Notes under the pieces: generated by a model
What the model saw: the letters and a program-made list of their open reading frames with translations, nothing else
What the model was told of the DNA's origin: nothing
The model's database searches: none
In this document: positions 1-10,455 of the stretch, one piece after another
Numbering within the stretch: the first letter of the stretch is position 1
Layout of the letters: each line of letters starts with the position of its first letter
Position numbers and translations under genes: made by a program
DNA from: Rhododendron vialii
Taxonomy: Eukaryota > Streptophyta > Magnoliopsida > Ericales > Ericaceae
DNA: 64,000 bases
Direction of reading: 5' to 3'
Assembly (NCBI RefSeq): GCF_030253575.1
Contig: NC_080557.1
Span: forward strand, 39,787,001 to 39,851,000

Positions 1-74
1 AAAACAAGAGGAACCTAATCCACGACTTTTACTTGTGGTGCTGCTGGCGCTGCCAAAACCATTATACGTGCCAT

Positions 75-78
<4 letters not shown>

Positions 79-114
<36 letters not shown>
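79..114. repeat. (TC)n microsatellite
   Basis: Uninterrupted TC dinucleotide run of about 18 units. No gene is recognised next to it. Confidence 0.95.
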
Positions 115-117
<3 letters not shown>

Positions 118-279
118 TGTGTTACACACTTACACATCGCTCTCCCACTCTGAAAGATCTAAAACGATATTCCTTTTAGGAAAGTGAGAAAATAGCTTTT
201 AAACATTACTATTTTCATCTAAAAAATGCACTATTCTTTCTTGATAAAATTCCAAATTTGCCTTCATTAATCAATTCTT

Positions 280-576
280 TTTTTTTTCTCGGCAAACGAA
301 CGATTTTATATATCTCGAAGGGGTACATCGAGGACGAAATATCTTTGCTCAAGGAGCCAAAGACAACCAGCACAACCATAAGAAAAACAAAACAAATCTT
401 CCAACAAAAGGTTGAAAGACACCCCTACGGATTATGTTACAATGTTACTTTCCGAATACCATCTAAAAACACCTTAAAATCCTTCACAGAGTACACTTTG
501 ATATCGAATTTTGCCTTCATCCACATCGCGACCCTTGTTACTCCTCTGTTACTCCTTTGGTACTCCACAGAGTACA
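280..576 (-). mobile_element. 5'-truncated non-LTR retroposon (LINE-type), antisense
   Basis: The insert starts on the plus strand with a T-run, which is a poly(A) tail on the minus strand, followed by CTCGGCAAACGAACGATTTT. It is bounded by a perfect 15-bp direct repeat, CATTAATCAATTCTT, at 265-279 and 577-591. A poly(A) end plus a long target-site duplication is the hallmark of target-primed reverse transcription. The head after the T-run resembles the insert at 35663, so both probably come from one family. No reverse transcriptase domain is left in the roughly 297 bp, so it is a dead 3' fragment. Confidence 0.8.
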
Positions 577-717
577 CATTAATCAATTCTTGTAACTCCT
601 TTGGTACATGCACTTTAGGCTTTTCCACAATATATACACACGAATTGTTTTTATTCTTTTGCGTACTAAACATAAAAATATAAAAATATTTTTACACAAG
701 TAGAGTGTGAAAACAAT

Positions 718-822
718 CTCCTACCGACATTTCCTCTCTCACATATGTGTGAGTGTGAGACTCATCTCACAATTAAACAAGTGGAGCCGACACATATGTA
801 AGAGAGGAATGATCGGTAGGAG
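718..822. repeat. Fold-back (hairpin) MITE-like element
   Basis: Two arms of about 35 bp (718-752 and 788-822) are near-perfect reverse complements. The left arm begins CTCCTACCGACATTTCCTCT and the right arm ends GATCGGTAGGAG. The loop is about 35 bp and rich in GTGTGAG. A transcript would fold into a stem of pre-miRNA size. No target-site duplication was recognised. It resembles the element at 19416 in its ACATATGTG core, but I did not align them. Confidence 0.7.
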
Positions 823-1219
823 TATACGTAGCATTGCTCATGTGAAAATCACTTGTCATCAGAAAACAAAAACGTAAAGATTGCTAGCTCCAGCAGTCAC
901 TTTTCTTTTCGTGAACGAAAGGCAACCCTTAAAACGCTAACCACTTTAACTCTCACTCAAGAATTCAACTTCAACAAACAGATGTTCATCAAGAAAAAGA
1001 AGAAGAAGAAATTAAAAAAAACACTCTATACACAACCATGCCAACACAAAAAAAAAAAAAAAAAGAGTCAAAGAATTCACAGAGATAGATAAAGAAAAAA
1101 AGCAATAAAAGAATTTGATAAATATAAACAATATTTGATTGACAAATCCGGCCGGCAACATACTAATTCCCGTTCTACGATTAATCTAGTCTTAATTAAC
1201 CCTTTTTTTTTTTTCTCTC
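823..1219. other. Intergenic, 3' flank of the zinc finger gene
   Basis: A-rich sequence with several oligo-A and GAA runs. It holds no open frame with a recognisable domain. It presumably contains the 3' UTR and poly(A) region of the minus-strand gene that ends at 1220. Confidence 0.5.
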
Positions 1220-1999
1220 CTAATAATAGCAATCCACCAGCGCCGGACCAGATACTAATACAAAACGTCTTTTACTAGCTACAAACTCGAAATCATCCTC
1301 AAAGGGAGCCGGTAAATTGAGATCCAGATCTAGAGTCGACGTAAATTTCCTCGGCGGCTGGTCATCCGCTTCACGCGACTCCGCGGTGGAATTCACCTTG
1401 TCGCTCGTGGAAACTCGAGGCGTCGCGGGAGGCGGCGCCCTGTGCCGCCTCATGTGGCCGCCCAGAGCCTGGCCCGACGAAAACACCACCCCGCAAATCG
1501 AACACCCATGTGCCTTGCTAGTCGACGACTTGTTATGATCAGTAGGTGCTGCTTTTTTAGTTTCCGAATGGAACGGAAAAGGAGGGCTGGTAATCGTCTT
1601 GTTGGTTTTGGGTACTTTTGTTTCTTCTTCTTCTTCTTCTTCAATATCTGATTTGGGCTTCTTGTGGCTGGCTCGGTGGCCGCCGAGGGCTTGGAAGGAA
1701 GGGAAGGTCCGGTTACATGTTTTGCAATCGTAGAGGGACGAGTCGGATTTTTGGCCGCCTTGAGCCAGGAGGATTAGGCAGTTGGCCATGTCTTCGTCTT
1801 CCTCTTTGGTAGCTGAATTGTTTCCCGAAGAAGTTGGGGAGGGAATCGGGAGACAAGTTTCGCCGTGGGCGCTGCCGGTGGATGAGCTAGATGTCACCGT
1901 CGTGGGAGGAGAAAGAGGCGTTTTCCGCTTGGCACGTTTGCGTTTTATGAGGGGAGAGTGGTCGTTAGAGCCTGTGAATTCTTCTTGCAGGAGTTCCAT
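1220..1999 (-). CDS. ZAT5-like C2H2 zinc finger transcriptional repressor
   Basis: Intronless 259-codon gene for a nuclear, DNA-binding repressor of the plant C1-2i class. A basic nuclear localisation stretch, KRKRAKRK, lies at residues 19-26. An L-box-like ANCLILLAQ lies at 72-80. Two plant-type zinc fingers, both with the diagnostic QALGGH core, lie at about 92-112 and 166-186, separated by a long acidic linker with a run of Glu. An EAR repression motif, LDLDLNLP, lies near residues 223-230. EAR motifs recruit TOPLESS-type co-repressors (family knowledge). Order, spacing and length fit the ZAT/AZF stress-response family, closest in feel to ZAT5. The ATG at 1999 is the first in frame. The 5' leader is a CT repeat (GA on plus), with a TATA box about 105 bp upstream. 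The subgroup name is inferred. Confidence 0.9.
   Translation of the reverse strand: MELLQEEFTGSNDHSPLIKRKRAKRKTPLSPPTTVTSSSSTGSAHGETCLPIPSPTSSGNNSATKEEDEDMANCLILLAQGGQKSDSSLYDCKTCNRTFPSFQALGGHRASHKKPKSDIEEEEEEETKVPKTNKTITSPPFPFHSETKKAAPTDHNKSSTSKAHGCSICGVVFSSGQALGGHMRRHRAPPPATPRVSTSDKVNSTAESREADDQPPRKFTSTLDLDLNLPAPFEDDFEFVASKRRFVLVSGPALVDCYY

Positions 2000-2048
<49 letters not shown>
2000..2048. repeat. (GA)n microsatellite in the 5' leader of the zinc finger gene
   Basis: GA run directly abutting the ATG of the minus-strand gene, so it reads as CT in the mRNA leader. GA/CT tracts are known binding sites for plant BASIC PENTACYSTEINE factors; a regulatory role here is inference. Confidence 0.85.
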
Positions 2049-2051
<3 letters not shown>

Positions 2052-2103
2052 TTGTGGAGTGAGAAAGGGAATTGGCAGGAGGAGGGGATGGAGAGTGGGG
2101 GTG

Positions 2104-2113
2104 CTATATATAG
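2104..2113 (-). promoter_or_regulatory. TATA box of the zinc finger gene
   Basis: CTATATATAG lies about 105 bp upstream of the ATG at 1999, a plausible distance for a TATA box with a leader of 60-80 nt. The motif is palindromic, so strand is assigned from the gene. Confidence 0.6.
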
Positions 2114-2684
2114 TGAATGGTATATTATAACCAGTGTGTGGAGTTAGAAACAAGCCATTCTTCCTTGGATTTCCAATGTGAAAACAAGAATTGGTTTATA
2201 ATAGAGGAAAAACTTATTTAGAGGCCCCCTATTAATAGAGACTAAATTGCGTGCACATGACTTTTGTGTTCTCCAAAAATTGTACGTGGCAATATTAATA
2301 AATGGGTTCGTTCAAAAGAAAATGAACTAGGTATATATGGTGTGCGAATTCTACTTATCTCTTATGACTAGTGTCATGAAAACACGTAAATGATTTTCGG
2401 GTGAATTGTTAATTTTATGAAACTTATTAGGCATAATAATAATAATAATAAAAAGAATAGGGCACTTGTAATTACTGCTTTGCTATTTTTGAAAAGGAAA
2501 AAAGTAGATGAAAATTAAAGACAAGAAGTATTATAGGAAGGAATAGTTAGAGCGGTTAGTTTCACTCTACCCTTTTGTGATCTCACGTATAAAAACAACC
2601 AGTAAAGCAAGGGATATCGCACGTACAAAGCATGCCCTCGCCTCACTCACTCCATGTCATTTTAAAGCAAAGTACCCTACTAAC

Positions 2685-2742
<58 letters not shown>

Positions 2743-4386
2743 ACTGAGATTCGGTTGGTTGTCAAGCAAACCCATTACTTCAATTTTCCTCAAAGGATTC
2801 TTCTGATTGGATTGGATTGGAAGTCATATATGTAGCCACGAGACACTCTCATTTTCCTTACGACTGAATGTCCGGGTTAATTTGTACGCACATCAATTAA
2901 TATTAAGGCTTTGAAGTTAATAACCAGACAAATCCTACAGTGGTCCCAAGATTTGAAATATTTAGCACTCATGAAATTCAAACATCTGACATCATAGTGG
3001 ACAAAGAAGTATCAACTTTCTCATACCCACTCGACCAAATTCCGAGAGTTGGCTACGAGACTCTCCCCTATCTCTCACATAAAAAAAGAAAAAAGAAAAA
3101 AAAGGAGGAGGTGGGGGAATAAGGGTCTCTACTCTAGGTAATTAAGAATACAAACAAGTGGGCTAGAAGGTGAGCGGAGTGTGTGAGTGAGTCCACCATA
3201 ATACTACTGGTAACTGTCATGGCGTGGCCACTTGAATTGTGATCACTAGTAGTATTTTTTAAGTGTTGTCATCCTCTTTAATGGCACATTGGTTTGCAGT
3301 ACCACTTCATAAATGGTTACTATTTTAGATGTTACTCCTAACCACATATTCTTCATGTGATGATAGGGCAAATTAAGGAGTACTTTAATTGAACAGTTAA
3401 ATTTTGCCCTTTTTCACTGTATAGAGTACTATACTGTGGGGTGCTGTTGTCACATGCCTAGTATGTTGGGATTCTAAAATTTGAATGAAAAAATGAAAAA
3501 TTGGATCGAGCAATTACACATATATGTGTAAGATTGAGTTGATTTTTTAGAAGTCCACTCTCTTTTTTAAACTATTAAACGACTCGGATAATCCGTGCGA
3601 GTCCAGAGGTGGGCCCTGCGTACCCGTCAGCTTATGTTCAGTTCAAAGCCGATCGATAAGCATTAGGGATAGCATTCAGCACACGAAGCCCGTCTCTGTT
3701 TCCTTTCTTTCTCTTCTTCTTTTATTTGTTCAACAAACTAACTGGAAGTTTTTTATGCTACTTTCCTCCTTTCTTATGTTTCCTTGTGTTCCCTAGCCAT
3801 TTTGATAATCTCGTATTTCATTTTGGAATGTCCCAAATGCATGTCCCGCTTTCCATAATCAACTATAGAAATGTTGATGATCGCCCTTATGTTTAAATTG
3901 AATTAAGTACAACTACCTACATCAATCAAATCACTTTTTTGGATGTATATATATATGACCTAATTCAAAATTAAATACTTTTTAATCTAGTCATTATACT
4001 CTTTGAAAAAGTTGAAATCTCCAAATAAGACTGTCAAAATGGAACGGATGGAGTACTTGTTTTCTCCATTAACATTGTAAATAGTTGATATGAAATAATA
4101 GTAGATCATTCTTTTTCCGAAAAGTATTACAGTACTGCTGTTTCGGTGTCTTGGATTATTTCCCACTTAATTTACTTTTGACTGGTTTTATTTGGCAAAA
4201 TTCATGGTGAAGCCAATAGACCCTTGTGTGGTGATAGACTTACTCCACAATCCCAAGAAACGTCAAATAATCGAACCAAATCATATATAATATGCTTTGA
4301 ACTATATACTCTGTTAAGTGGTACCGGTGAGCCTCTCTCATATTCCTTAATTCCTGCCCCCATTTTAATTGGTCGGAATTTAACCA

Positions 4387-4425
<39 letters not shown>

Positions 4426-4714
4426 ATAATAACTTCACCGATTGTTAGACATAAATTAAACGCCGAAAATAGAATTCGATGCTATATGTAGCCCGATCAC
4501 CACTCTTTTTTCTCTCTCCTGTAGTGAAAGATTAGTAGATTTTTATTTGTGAGTGAAAAGTTGTTAAGTGTTTTTGATAGTGAATAAGTTGTTGAGAAAT
4601 GTCAAATTGTTTACGGTAGCTAGTGAATAAGATTTTAATGGGTATGCGAATGAAAAAGTTGTTGAGTTGGTAAAAACTTAATTTTTTTGTTAGCGGAAAC
4701 CAATTGATAAAATG
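2114..4714. other. Intergenic region with microsatellites
   Basis: No supported gene. It contains a (GA)n run at 2687-2741, a degenerate SINE at 2905-3065, and a compound (AT)n(AC)n run at about 4387-4425. The rest is AT-rich without recognisable coding sequence. Confidence 0.6.
2905..3065 (-). mobile_element. tRNA-derived SINE, degenerate
   Basis: Read on the minus strand it has an A-box-like TTGGTCGAGTGGGTATGAG (plus 3022-3040), then a B-box-like GTTTGAATTTC (plus about 2973-2983). Then comes a tail containing GGATTTGTCTGGTTATTAAC. That tail also occurs at about 14888-14945 as an antisense fragment, which supports a repeat family. Internal Pol III boxes followed by a family-specific tail are the SINE layout. 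Confidence 0.5.
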
Positions 4715-5029
4715 TGTTAGGAATGCTTTGTATTCTTTAGTCCCACATTGGTTAATTATGTTGTTCCCGTTTTTGTAGCCTATTATAAATAAGGCTTTTG
4801 GGGTACTTCTAGAAATGATCTTTTGGGCTTTCATATTGTGGCCTTTCTAGAGTTACGGATTATAGCCGGCTCTTTGTATCTCTTCTTCACGTTGGTTAGT
4901 GAATCCTCTCTCTCCTCGCCCGTGGACGTACCCATCTTGGGGAACCACGTATATCTTGTGTCTTTGTGATTTCTTGTTTAGTTTTCAATTTCTCGTTCTT
5001 AGCTTGCATTCATAGCGTTCGTTACAACA
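4715..5029 (+). repeat. 5' LTR of the copia element
   Basis: 315-bp repeat from TGTTAGGAAT to CGTTACAACA. A TATA-like TATTATAAATAAGG near 4780-4793 could be the element's promoter. Confidence 0.97.
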
Positions 5030-5032
5030 AAC

Positions 5033-5045
5033 TGGTATCAGAGCC
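5033..5045 (+). other. Primer binding site of the copia element
   Basis: TGGTATCAGAGCC begins three bases after the 5' LTR. This is the classic plant copia site complementary to the 3' end of initiator methionine tRNA. Confidence 0.9.
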
Positions 5046-5085
5046 TTAGGTTGCAAAAACTAGGGTTTCGTTTCCGATTGTGGCT

Positions 5086-6057
5086 ATGGCGGCTAAATTT
5101 GAGATTGCGAAGTTTGATGGGCAGAGCAGCAGTTTCAGTCTTTGGAGAGTAAAGATGAAGGCTCTGCTAACCCAACAAGGATTGCACAAGGTTTTGTTAG
5201 GCAAGACTAGTTCTGGAATCAAAGAGGAAGATTGGGATGATACGGATGCCAAAGCTCTGAGTTCTATTCAGTTGAGTCTGGCAGATGACGTTCTTCGCGA
5301 GGTGGAAGAAGAAACTTCAGCAGCAGGAATTTGGCTGAAGTTGGAAGGCATATATATGACGAAGTCGCTCACCAACAGGCTATATCTCAAACAACGTCTT
5401 TATACGTTTCGTATGCGAGAAGGTATACCTGTTAAAGATCATTTAGACGAGTTCAACCGTATTATTATGGATCTGAAAAATATTGATAGTAAAATTGAGG
5501 ATGAGGACCAAGCCCTAATTTTGCTATGTTCTTTACCACTTTCGTATGAGCACTTTGTTACAACCCTATTGTATGGCAAAGACACGATATCCATGGAGGA
5601 TGTTAAGGCCAGCCTATATTCGAAAGAATTGAGGAAAAAAGTGTCAGGTGAGGGTGATGCACATGCGGAGGGTTTGTTTGTTAGGGGAAGAACAACAGAA
5701 AGGGTGGAGTCGAGTAATAAGGGAAGATCCAGATCATCAGGTAAGAAGAAGGGAAAGTGCAATTATTGCAAGAAACCCGGGCACTGGAAAAGTGACTGTT
5801 TAAAACTCAAGGAGAAGGAAAAAGAAGACCAGAAAGGGGGTAAAGTAATTGCTGGAATTGCTGAAAGTTCAGATGAGTCAGATAATGTGTTATCAGTTAC
5901 AGAGGGCGATTCTCGCTCTGATACCGAGTGGGTTCTAGATTCTGGATGTTCATACCATATGTGTCCGCATAGAGAGTGGTTTTCTACTTATGAGGCGGTC
6001 AATGGTGGTACAGTTTTGATGGGCAACAACATGGCCTGTAAGACTGTTGGTTCATGA
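5086..6057 (+). CDS. Copia gag and start of protease, ended by an in-frame stop
   Basis: The first ATG is at 5086; an upstream GTG at 5080 is in frame but not a likely start. The N-terminal part carries the gag (UBN2-like) fold, with FDGQSSSFSLWRVKMKALL near the start. A CCHC zinc knuckle, CNYCKKPGHWKSDC, lies near residues 225-238 and binds RNA. The retropepsin motif DSG is found in WVLDSGCSYHM near residue 285. A TGA at 6055-6057 then interrupts the frame in the middle of the protease domain; the same frame continues without a break into the integrase. As written, the product is a gag with half a protease. Confidence 0.93.
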   Translation: MAAKFEIAKFDGQSSSFSLWRVKMKALLTQQGLHKVLLGKTSSGIKEEDWDDTDAKALSSIQLSLADDVLREVEEETSAAGIWLKLEGIYMTKSLTNRLYLKQRLYTFRMREGIPVKDHLDEFNRIIMDLKNIDSKIEDEDQALILLCSLPLSYEHFVTTLLYGKDTISMEDVKASLYSKELRKKVSGEGDAHAEGLFVRGRTTERVESSNKGRSRSSGKKKGKCNYCKKPGHWKSDCLKLKEKEKEDQKGGKVIAGIAESSDESDNVLSVTEGDSRSDTEWVLDSGCSYHMCPHREWFSTYEAVNGGTVLMGNNMACKTVGS

Positions 6058-6072
6058 ACGATTCAGCTTAGG

Positions 6073-9030
6073 ATGCATGACGGTATTGTTAGGACTTTAT
6101 CTGAGGTTCGACATGTTCCGGATTTGAAGAAAAATCTTATATCCCTGGGTGCTCTTGATTCTCATGGTTGCAAATTCCTCGGTGAAGGTGGAGTTTTGAA
6201 AGTCTCAAGGGGTGCATTAGTACTGATGAAGGGTCAAAAGCGTGGTAACCTTTATACACTCCAGGGCAGTACAGTTTTAGGTGCTGCAGCAACGGTTGCT
6301 TCATCCAAGGTTTCAGATTCAGACTTGACTCGTTTGTGGCATATGCGCCTTGGGCATATGAGCGAGAGGGGGATGACAGTTTTGAGCAAACAGGGTTTGC
6401 TATGTGGCCAGAAAATTGAGAAGCTGGATTTCTGTGAGCATTGTGTTTACGGCAAGCAGTGCAGGGTAAAATTCAGTACAGCTGTTCATCGCACCAAAGG
6501 CACGGTGGATTATTTTCACTCGGATCTTTGGGGTCCCGCAGAGGTAACTTCTAAAGGTGGTTTTCGATATTTTATGAGTATTATCGATGATTTCTCTCGT
6601 AAAGTTTGGGTGTATATGTTGAAACATAAGAGTGACGCCTTTAATACATTCAAACAGTTTAAAACTTTGATTGAGAATCAGACTGGTAAGAAAATAAAAC
6701 GTTTGCGAACTGATAATGGTATGGAGTTTTGTCTTGGCGAGTTTGATAGATTTTGTAGTGATGAGGGCATTGTGAGGCATCACACAGTGAGAAAAACCCC
6801 TCAGCAAAATGGTGTGGCTGAACGAATGAACAGGACTCTTTTGGAGAAGGCACGTTGTATGTTGTCCAATTCCGGATTGGGCAAAGAATTTTGGGCTGAA
6901 GCCGTTTCCACAACATGCTATTTGGTGAACAGGTCTCCGTCGACTGCTATTGAGTGTAAGACTCCGTTTGAGGTATGGTCAGGTCATCTAGCTGATTATT
7001 CTGTGTTGCGTGTTTTTGGGTGTCTAGCTTACGCTCATGTGAATGAGGGTAAATTGGAGCCACGGGCCAAGAAGTGTATTTTCTTGGGTTATGCAGCAGG
7101 TGTCAAAGGGTACAGGTTGTGGTGCTCTGATGATTTGAAGTTTTTGATCAGTAGGGATGTGACTTTTGATGAAAATTATCTGATTAAGGAGTCTAAGCAG
7201 GTTGATGATACAGTTCAGGAACATAGTGTTCCAAAGCAGGTGGAGTTTTTGGGTGAAGCTTCCGACTCAGGGAAGAAGCACATTGAGAAGCCAATTGAAG
7301 AGGAGTTCAAGAGTTCAGACACAGAGGTTGATGCATTAGTTGAGCAACCACGCACTATTGCTAAAGATAGGCCAAGGAGGGAGATTCGGCCTCCTGAAAG
7401 GTATTCGGCTTATTCTGAGATGGTGGCCTATGCTTTATCAGTTGCTGAGACAGTTGAGTATGAAGAGCCTTCCAGCTATACGGAAGCTATTTCGAGCACT
7501 GAGTCTGCACAGTGGTTTGTTGCTATGAATGAGGAGATTGAGTCTCTTCAGAAGAATCAGACATGGGAGTTAGTAGAACCGCTGAAAGGGAAGAGGATTG
7601 TTGGATGCAAGTGGATCTTCAAGCGCAAACCAGGTATTCCAGGGGTAGAAGACGCTCGGTTTAAAGCTCGGCTAGTGGCGAAAGGATACAGCCAGAAGGA
7701 GGGTGTTGACTACAATAAGGTATTTTCACCAGTTGTAAAACATAGTTCCATTCGCACTTTACTTGCTATTGTTGCATGTTATGATCTTGAGTTAGAGCAA
7801 CTTGATGTCAAAACTGCGTTTTTGCATGGCGAGCTTGAAGAACAGATTTATATGCGTCAGCCTGAGGGATTTGTTGTTTCTGGTAAGGAGGATCACGTTT
7901 GTTTACTTCGTAAGTCTTTGTATGGCCTCAAACAATCCCCTAGGCAGTGGTATAAGCGGTTTGATACTTTTATGATAAGCCAGTCATATTCTAGGAGTGA
8001 GTATGACAGTTGTGTGTATTTTCGAAAACTTCCAGATGGTTCATTTGTTTATCTACTGTTGTATGTTGATGATATGCTTATTGCTGCCAAGAGTGTATCA
8101 GAAATCAACAGGTTGAAACAACAGTTAGGTGGTGAATTTGAGATGAAAGATTTGGGTGCGGCAAAACGTATTTTGGGTATGGAGATTTGCAGAGATCGAG
8201 TAGCTGGCAAATTATTTTTGAATCAGAAGTCTTATGTTCTTAAAGTACTTGAGCGCTTTGCCATGCAGAACTCGAAGCCAGTCAGTACCCCTTTGGCAGC
8301 ACACTTTCGACTTTCAGCTGAGTTGTCACCACAGTCGGAGGATGAGGAGAAGTATATGTCTCAGGTTCCATATTCGTGCGCAGTTGGGAGCCTTATGTAC
8401 GCCATGGTATGTACTCGTCCTGATATTTCACATGCAGTTAGTGTCGTTAGTCGTTATATGGGGCGTCCAGGAAAGGCACATTGGGAGGCTGTGAAATGGA
8501 TACTACGGTATTTGTGCGGAACTGCAGGTGTTGGTCTATTGTTTGGGATTGTCAATTCTGGTGATCATGCTGTTGGTTATGTTGATTCGGATTTTGCCGG
8601 TGACCACGATAAGAGGAGGTCTCTGACAGGTTATGTCTTTACTCTGTCCGGAAGTGCCATTAGTTGGAAAGCTACTTTACAGGCTACAGTTGCGCTGTCT
8701 ACAACAGAAGCGGAGTATATGGCCATTGCTGAAGCTGTGAAGGAGGCAATGTGGATGAGAGGTTTGCTTTGTGAGCTTGGTCTTGCACAGGGTGTGAGTT
8801 CAGTATTTTGTGATTCGCAGAGTGCTATACATTTGACTAAAAATCTGATGTATCATGAGAGGACTAAGCATATCGATGTCAGGTATCACTTCGTTCGAGA
8901 TATCATCTCACAGAAGCAAGTTGAGGTGAAGAAAGTGGGTACGGCAGATAACCCAGCAGATATGTTGACTAAACCGGTTCCGGTTGCCAAGTTCAAGCAT
9001 TGCTTGGACTTGCTTGGTATTTGCAGTTGA
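6073..9030 (+). CDS. Copia pol: rest of protease, integrase, reverse transcriptase, RNase H
   Basis: 985 codons in the same frame as gag, counted from the first ATG after the stop. In order there is a GAG_pre-integrase zinc finger (LWHMRLGH, then [11 protein letters not shown]). The integrase core has its D, D, E residues in [15 protein letters not shown] and NGVAERMNR (about residues 150, 212, 248). Reverse transcriptase follows, from KWIFKRKPG to the YVDD active site near residue 663. RNase H comes last, with [18 protein letters not shown] and [10 protein letters not shown]. All catalytic residues I checked are present. In this family gag-pol is normally one polyprotein, so without read-through of the upstream stop this part should not be made. 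Confidence 0.95.
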   Translation: MHDGIVRTLSEVRHVPDLKKNLISLGALDSHGCKFLGEGGVLKVSRGALVLMKGQKRGNLYTLQGSTVLGAAATVASSKVSDSDLTRLWHMRLGHMSERGMTVLSKQGLLCGQKIEKLDFCEHCVYGKQCRVKFSTAVHRTKGTVDYFHSDLWGPAEVTSKGGFRYFMSIIDDFSRKVWVYMLKHKSDAFNTFKQFKTLIENQTGKKIKRLRTDNGMEFCLGEFDRFCSDEGIVRHHTVRKTPQQNGVAERMNRTLLEKARCMLSNSGLGKEFWAEAVSTTCYLVNRSPSTAIECKTPFEVWSGHLADYSVLRVFGCLAYAHVNEGKLEPRAKKCIFLGYAAGVKGYRLWCSDDLKFLISRDVTFDENYLIKESKQVDDTVQEHSVPKQVEFLGEASDSGKKHIEKPIEEEFKSSDTEVDALVEQPRTIAKDRPRREIRPPERYSAYSEMVAYALSVAETVEYEEPSSYTEAISSTESAQWFVAMNEEIESLQKNQTWELVEPLKGKRIVGCKWIFKRKPGIPGVEDARFKARLVAKGYSQKEGVDYNKVFSPVVKHSSIRTLLAIVACYDLELEQLDVKTAFLHGELEEQIYMRQPEGFVVSGKEDHVCLLRKSLYGLKQSPRQWYKRFDTFMISQSYSRSEYDSCVYFRKLPDGSFVYLLLYVDDMLIAAKSVSEINRLKQQLGGEFEMKDLGAAKRILGMEICRDRVAGKLFLNQKSYVLKVLERFAMQNSKPVSTPLAAHFRLSAELSPQSEDEEKYMSQVPYSCAVGSLMYAMVCTRPDISHAVSVVSRYMGRPGKAHWEAVKWILRYLCGTAGVGLLFGIVNSGDHAVGYVDSDFAGDHDKRRSLTGYVFTLSGSAISWKATLQATVALSTTEAEYMAIAEAVKEAMWMRGLLCELGLAQGVSSVFCDSQSAIHLTKNLMYHERTKHIDVRYHFVRDIISQKQVEVKKVGTADNPADMLTKPVPVAKFKHCLDLLGICS

Positions 9031-9112
9031 TCGCCCCTCGGGAGCATTTGGCGAGTGAGAGGTTAGAAGGGGATAGCTATATTTGGTGATTTGGTTCAGT
9101 GGAATTCAAGTC

Positions 9113-9123
9113 AAGGTGGAGAA
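9113..9123 (+). other. Polypurine tract of the copia element
   Basis: Purine-rich AAGGTGGAGAA lies one base before the 3' LTR, where plus-strand DNA synthesis is primed in LTR elements. Confidence 0.75.
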
Positions 9124-9124
9124 T

Positions 9125-9439
9125 TGTTAGGAATGCCTTGTATTCTTTAGTCCCACATTGGTTAATTATGTTGTTCCCGTTTTTGTAGCCTATTATAAAT
9201 AAGGCTTTTGGGGTACTTCTAGAAATGATCTTTTGGGCTTTCATATTGTGGCCTTTCTAGAGTTACGGATTATAGCCGGCTCTTTGTATCTCTTCTTCAC
9301 GTTGGTTAGTGAATCCTCTCTCTCCTCGCCCGTGGACGTACCCATCTTGGGGAACCACGTATATCTTGTGTCTTTGTGATTTCTTGTTTAGTTTTCAATT
9401 TCTCGTTCTTAGCTTGCATTCATAGCGTTCGTTACAACA
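9125..9439 (+). repeat. 3' LTR of the copia element
   Basis: Matches the 5' LTR at all but one of 315 positions by eye, and is followed by the target-site copy AAATG. Confidence 0.97.
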
Positions 9440-9920
9440 AAATGCGTAACGTTTTTAGTATCTTTTTGTTAGTAAAAACGAGATGGTAAAATACATTAAA
9501 TTTTTAGTATTTTTTGTTCACTCACATCTCTTGTAAGCCAGGTAATTATCCGACCTATTCCTTAAAAATAGTCTGAAATAATGCCCGTGCTAAACTAGAT
9601 AAACTAGTAGATTAATTTTCCAACCCTTGAGGTCAACCCATGACCTGACGTATGGAAATTATGGGCCTCAACAACTAGTTGGTTCTTGTCTTGCAAGTAG
9701 TTTAGGACTAGTACTTCTTTAAGCGGTCAGAAATCAGAATAACGGTTGTTCTTTTTTGAGATTTGGTCTCCAAATTTACATTTAGAGCATGTACACAAAT
9801 GAAAATGTATTTGACCTCTTCAACGGTGCATTTTTTTCATTTTATCTACTCAAATCTCTCTCAATCTTACACCAATACTCTTTACTTTACCTATCATTTA
9901 TTAAAATACTATTTCTTTTT

Positions 9921-9954
<34 letters not shown>

Positions 9955-10012
9955 GAGGAGGAGGAGAGAGAAATTAATTGTTTAAGAATGGCACATAAAT
10001 AGTGCATAAGTA
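9440..10012. other. Intergenic, no gene seen
   Basis: AT-rich sequence with a (GA)n run at about 9923-9951 merging into (GAG)n to about 9966. No coding signal is recognised. Confidence 0.5.
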
Positions 10013-10455
10013 TTAAGAGCATCCCCATTGTAATAAGCAAATGGGTGTGGATGAACAAACTTAACAATAATACTCAAAAAATACCCTGCATTGTAATAAG
10101 CAAAGTTACAAGTCTTTTAGCAAATAACCAAATTCCACCCACTCCATAACCAAACTTAACAACTTTTACTAATAACCAAAACTCAATAACCAAACTCAAA
10201 ACTCAATAACTCAAAAACACATCGCATTGAAATCGAGATGAATAATTTAGTGTGGTCGAGTGCGTGATTGGAACTCGTTTGCAATTGGATAGATGTGCAT
10301 TGTGTATTGTGGGAGTTTTTTGGTTAGAGATGCAAAAATAACCAATATAGAAGTATAGGTTATTAAGTTTGATTATAGCTTAAATGGATAATTAAATGCT
10401 GACGTGACATATTTTGATTATTGATTTTAATTATTACCATTTCTGATGCTCTTAA
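10013..10455. mobile_element. Tourist/Harbinger-like MITE
   Basis: Ends in TTAAGAGCATC (10013-10023) and its reverse complement GATGCTCTTAA (10445-10455). The outer bases allow a TTA/TAA type target duplication, as in PIF/Harbinger elements. The interior contains several copies of the phrase TTGTAATAAGCAAA and no coding sequence. The GAGCATC start is common in plant MITEs. Confidence 0.65.

Larger units (their letters stand above)
4715..9439 (+). mobile_element. Complete Ty1/copia LTR retrotransposon
   Basis: Full-length element of 4725 bp with 315-bp LTRs that I could distinguish at only one base (T at 4727, C at 9137). A perfect 5-bp target-site duplication, AAATG, lies at 4710-4714 and 9440-9444. 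LTRs start TG and end CA. A primer binding site matching initiator Met tRNA follows the 5' LTR, and a purine-rich tract precedes the 3' LTR. The coding order gag, protease, integrase, reverse transcriptase, RNase H is diagnostic for Copia. The reading frame is open except for one in-frame stop at 6055. The near-identical LTRs mean a very recent insertion. Confidence 0.98.

Noticed and set aside
437-673. 78-codon minus-strand frame in the first kilobase
   Set aside because: Overlaps the LINE insert and its target duplication; no recognised domain.
1317-1651. Plus-strand open frames over the zinc finger gene
   Set aside because: Shadow frames of the clear minus-strand coding sequence.
9763-10002. 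Open frame ending in Glu-Arg repeats
   Set aside because: Produced by a GA/GAG microsatellite, no protein family.
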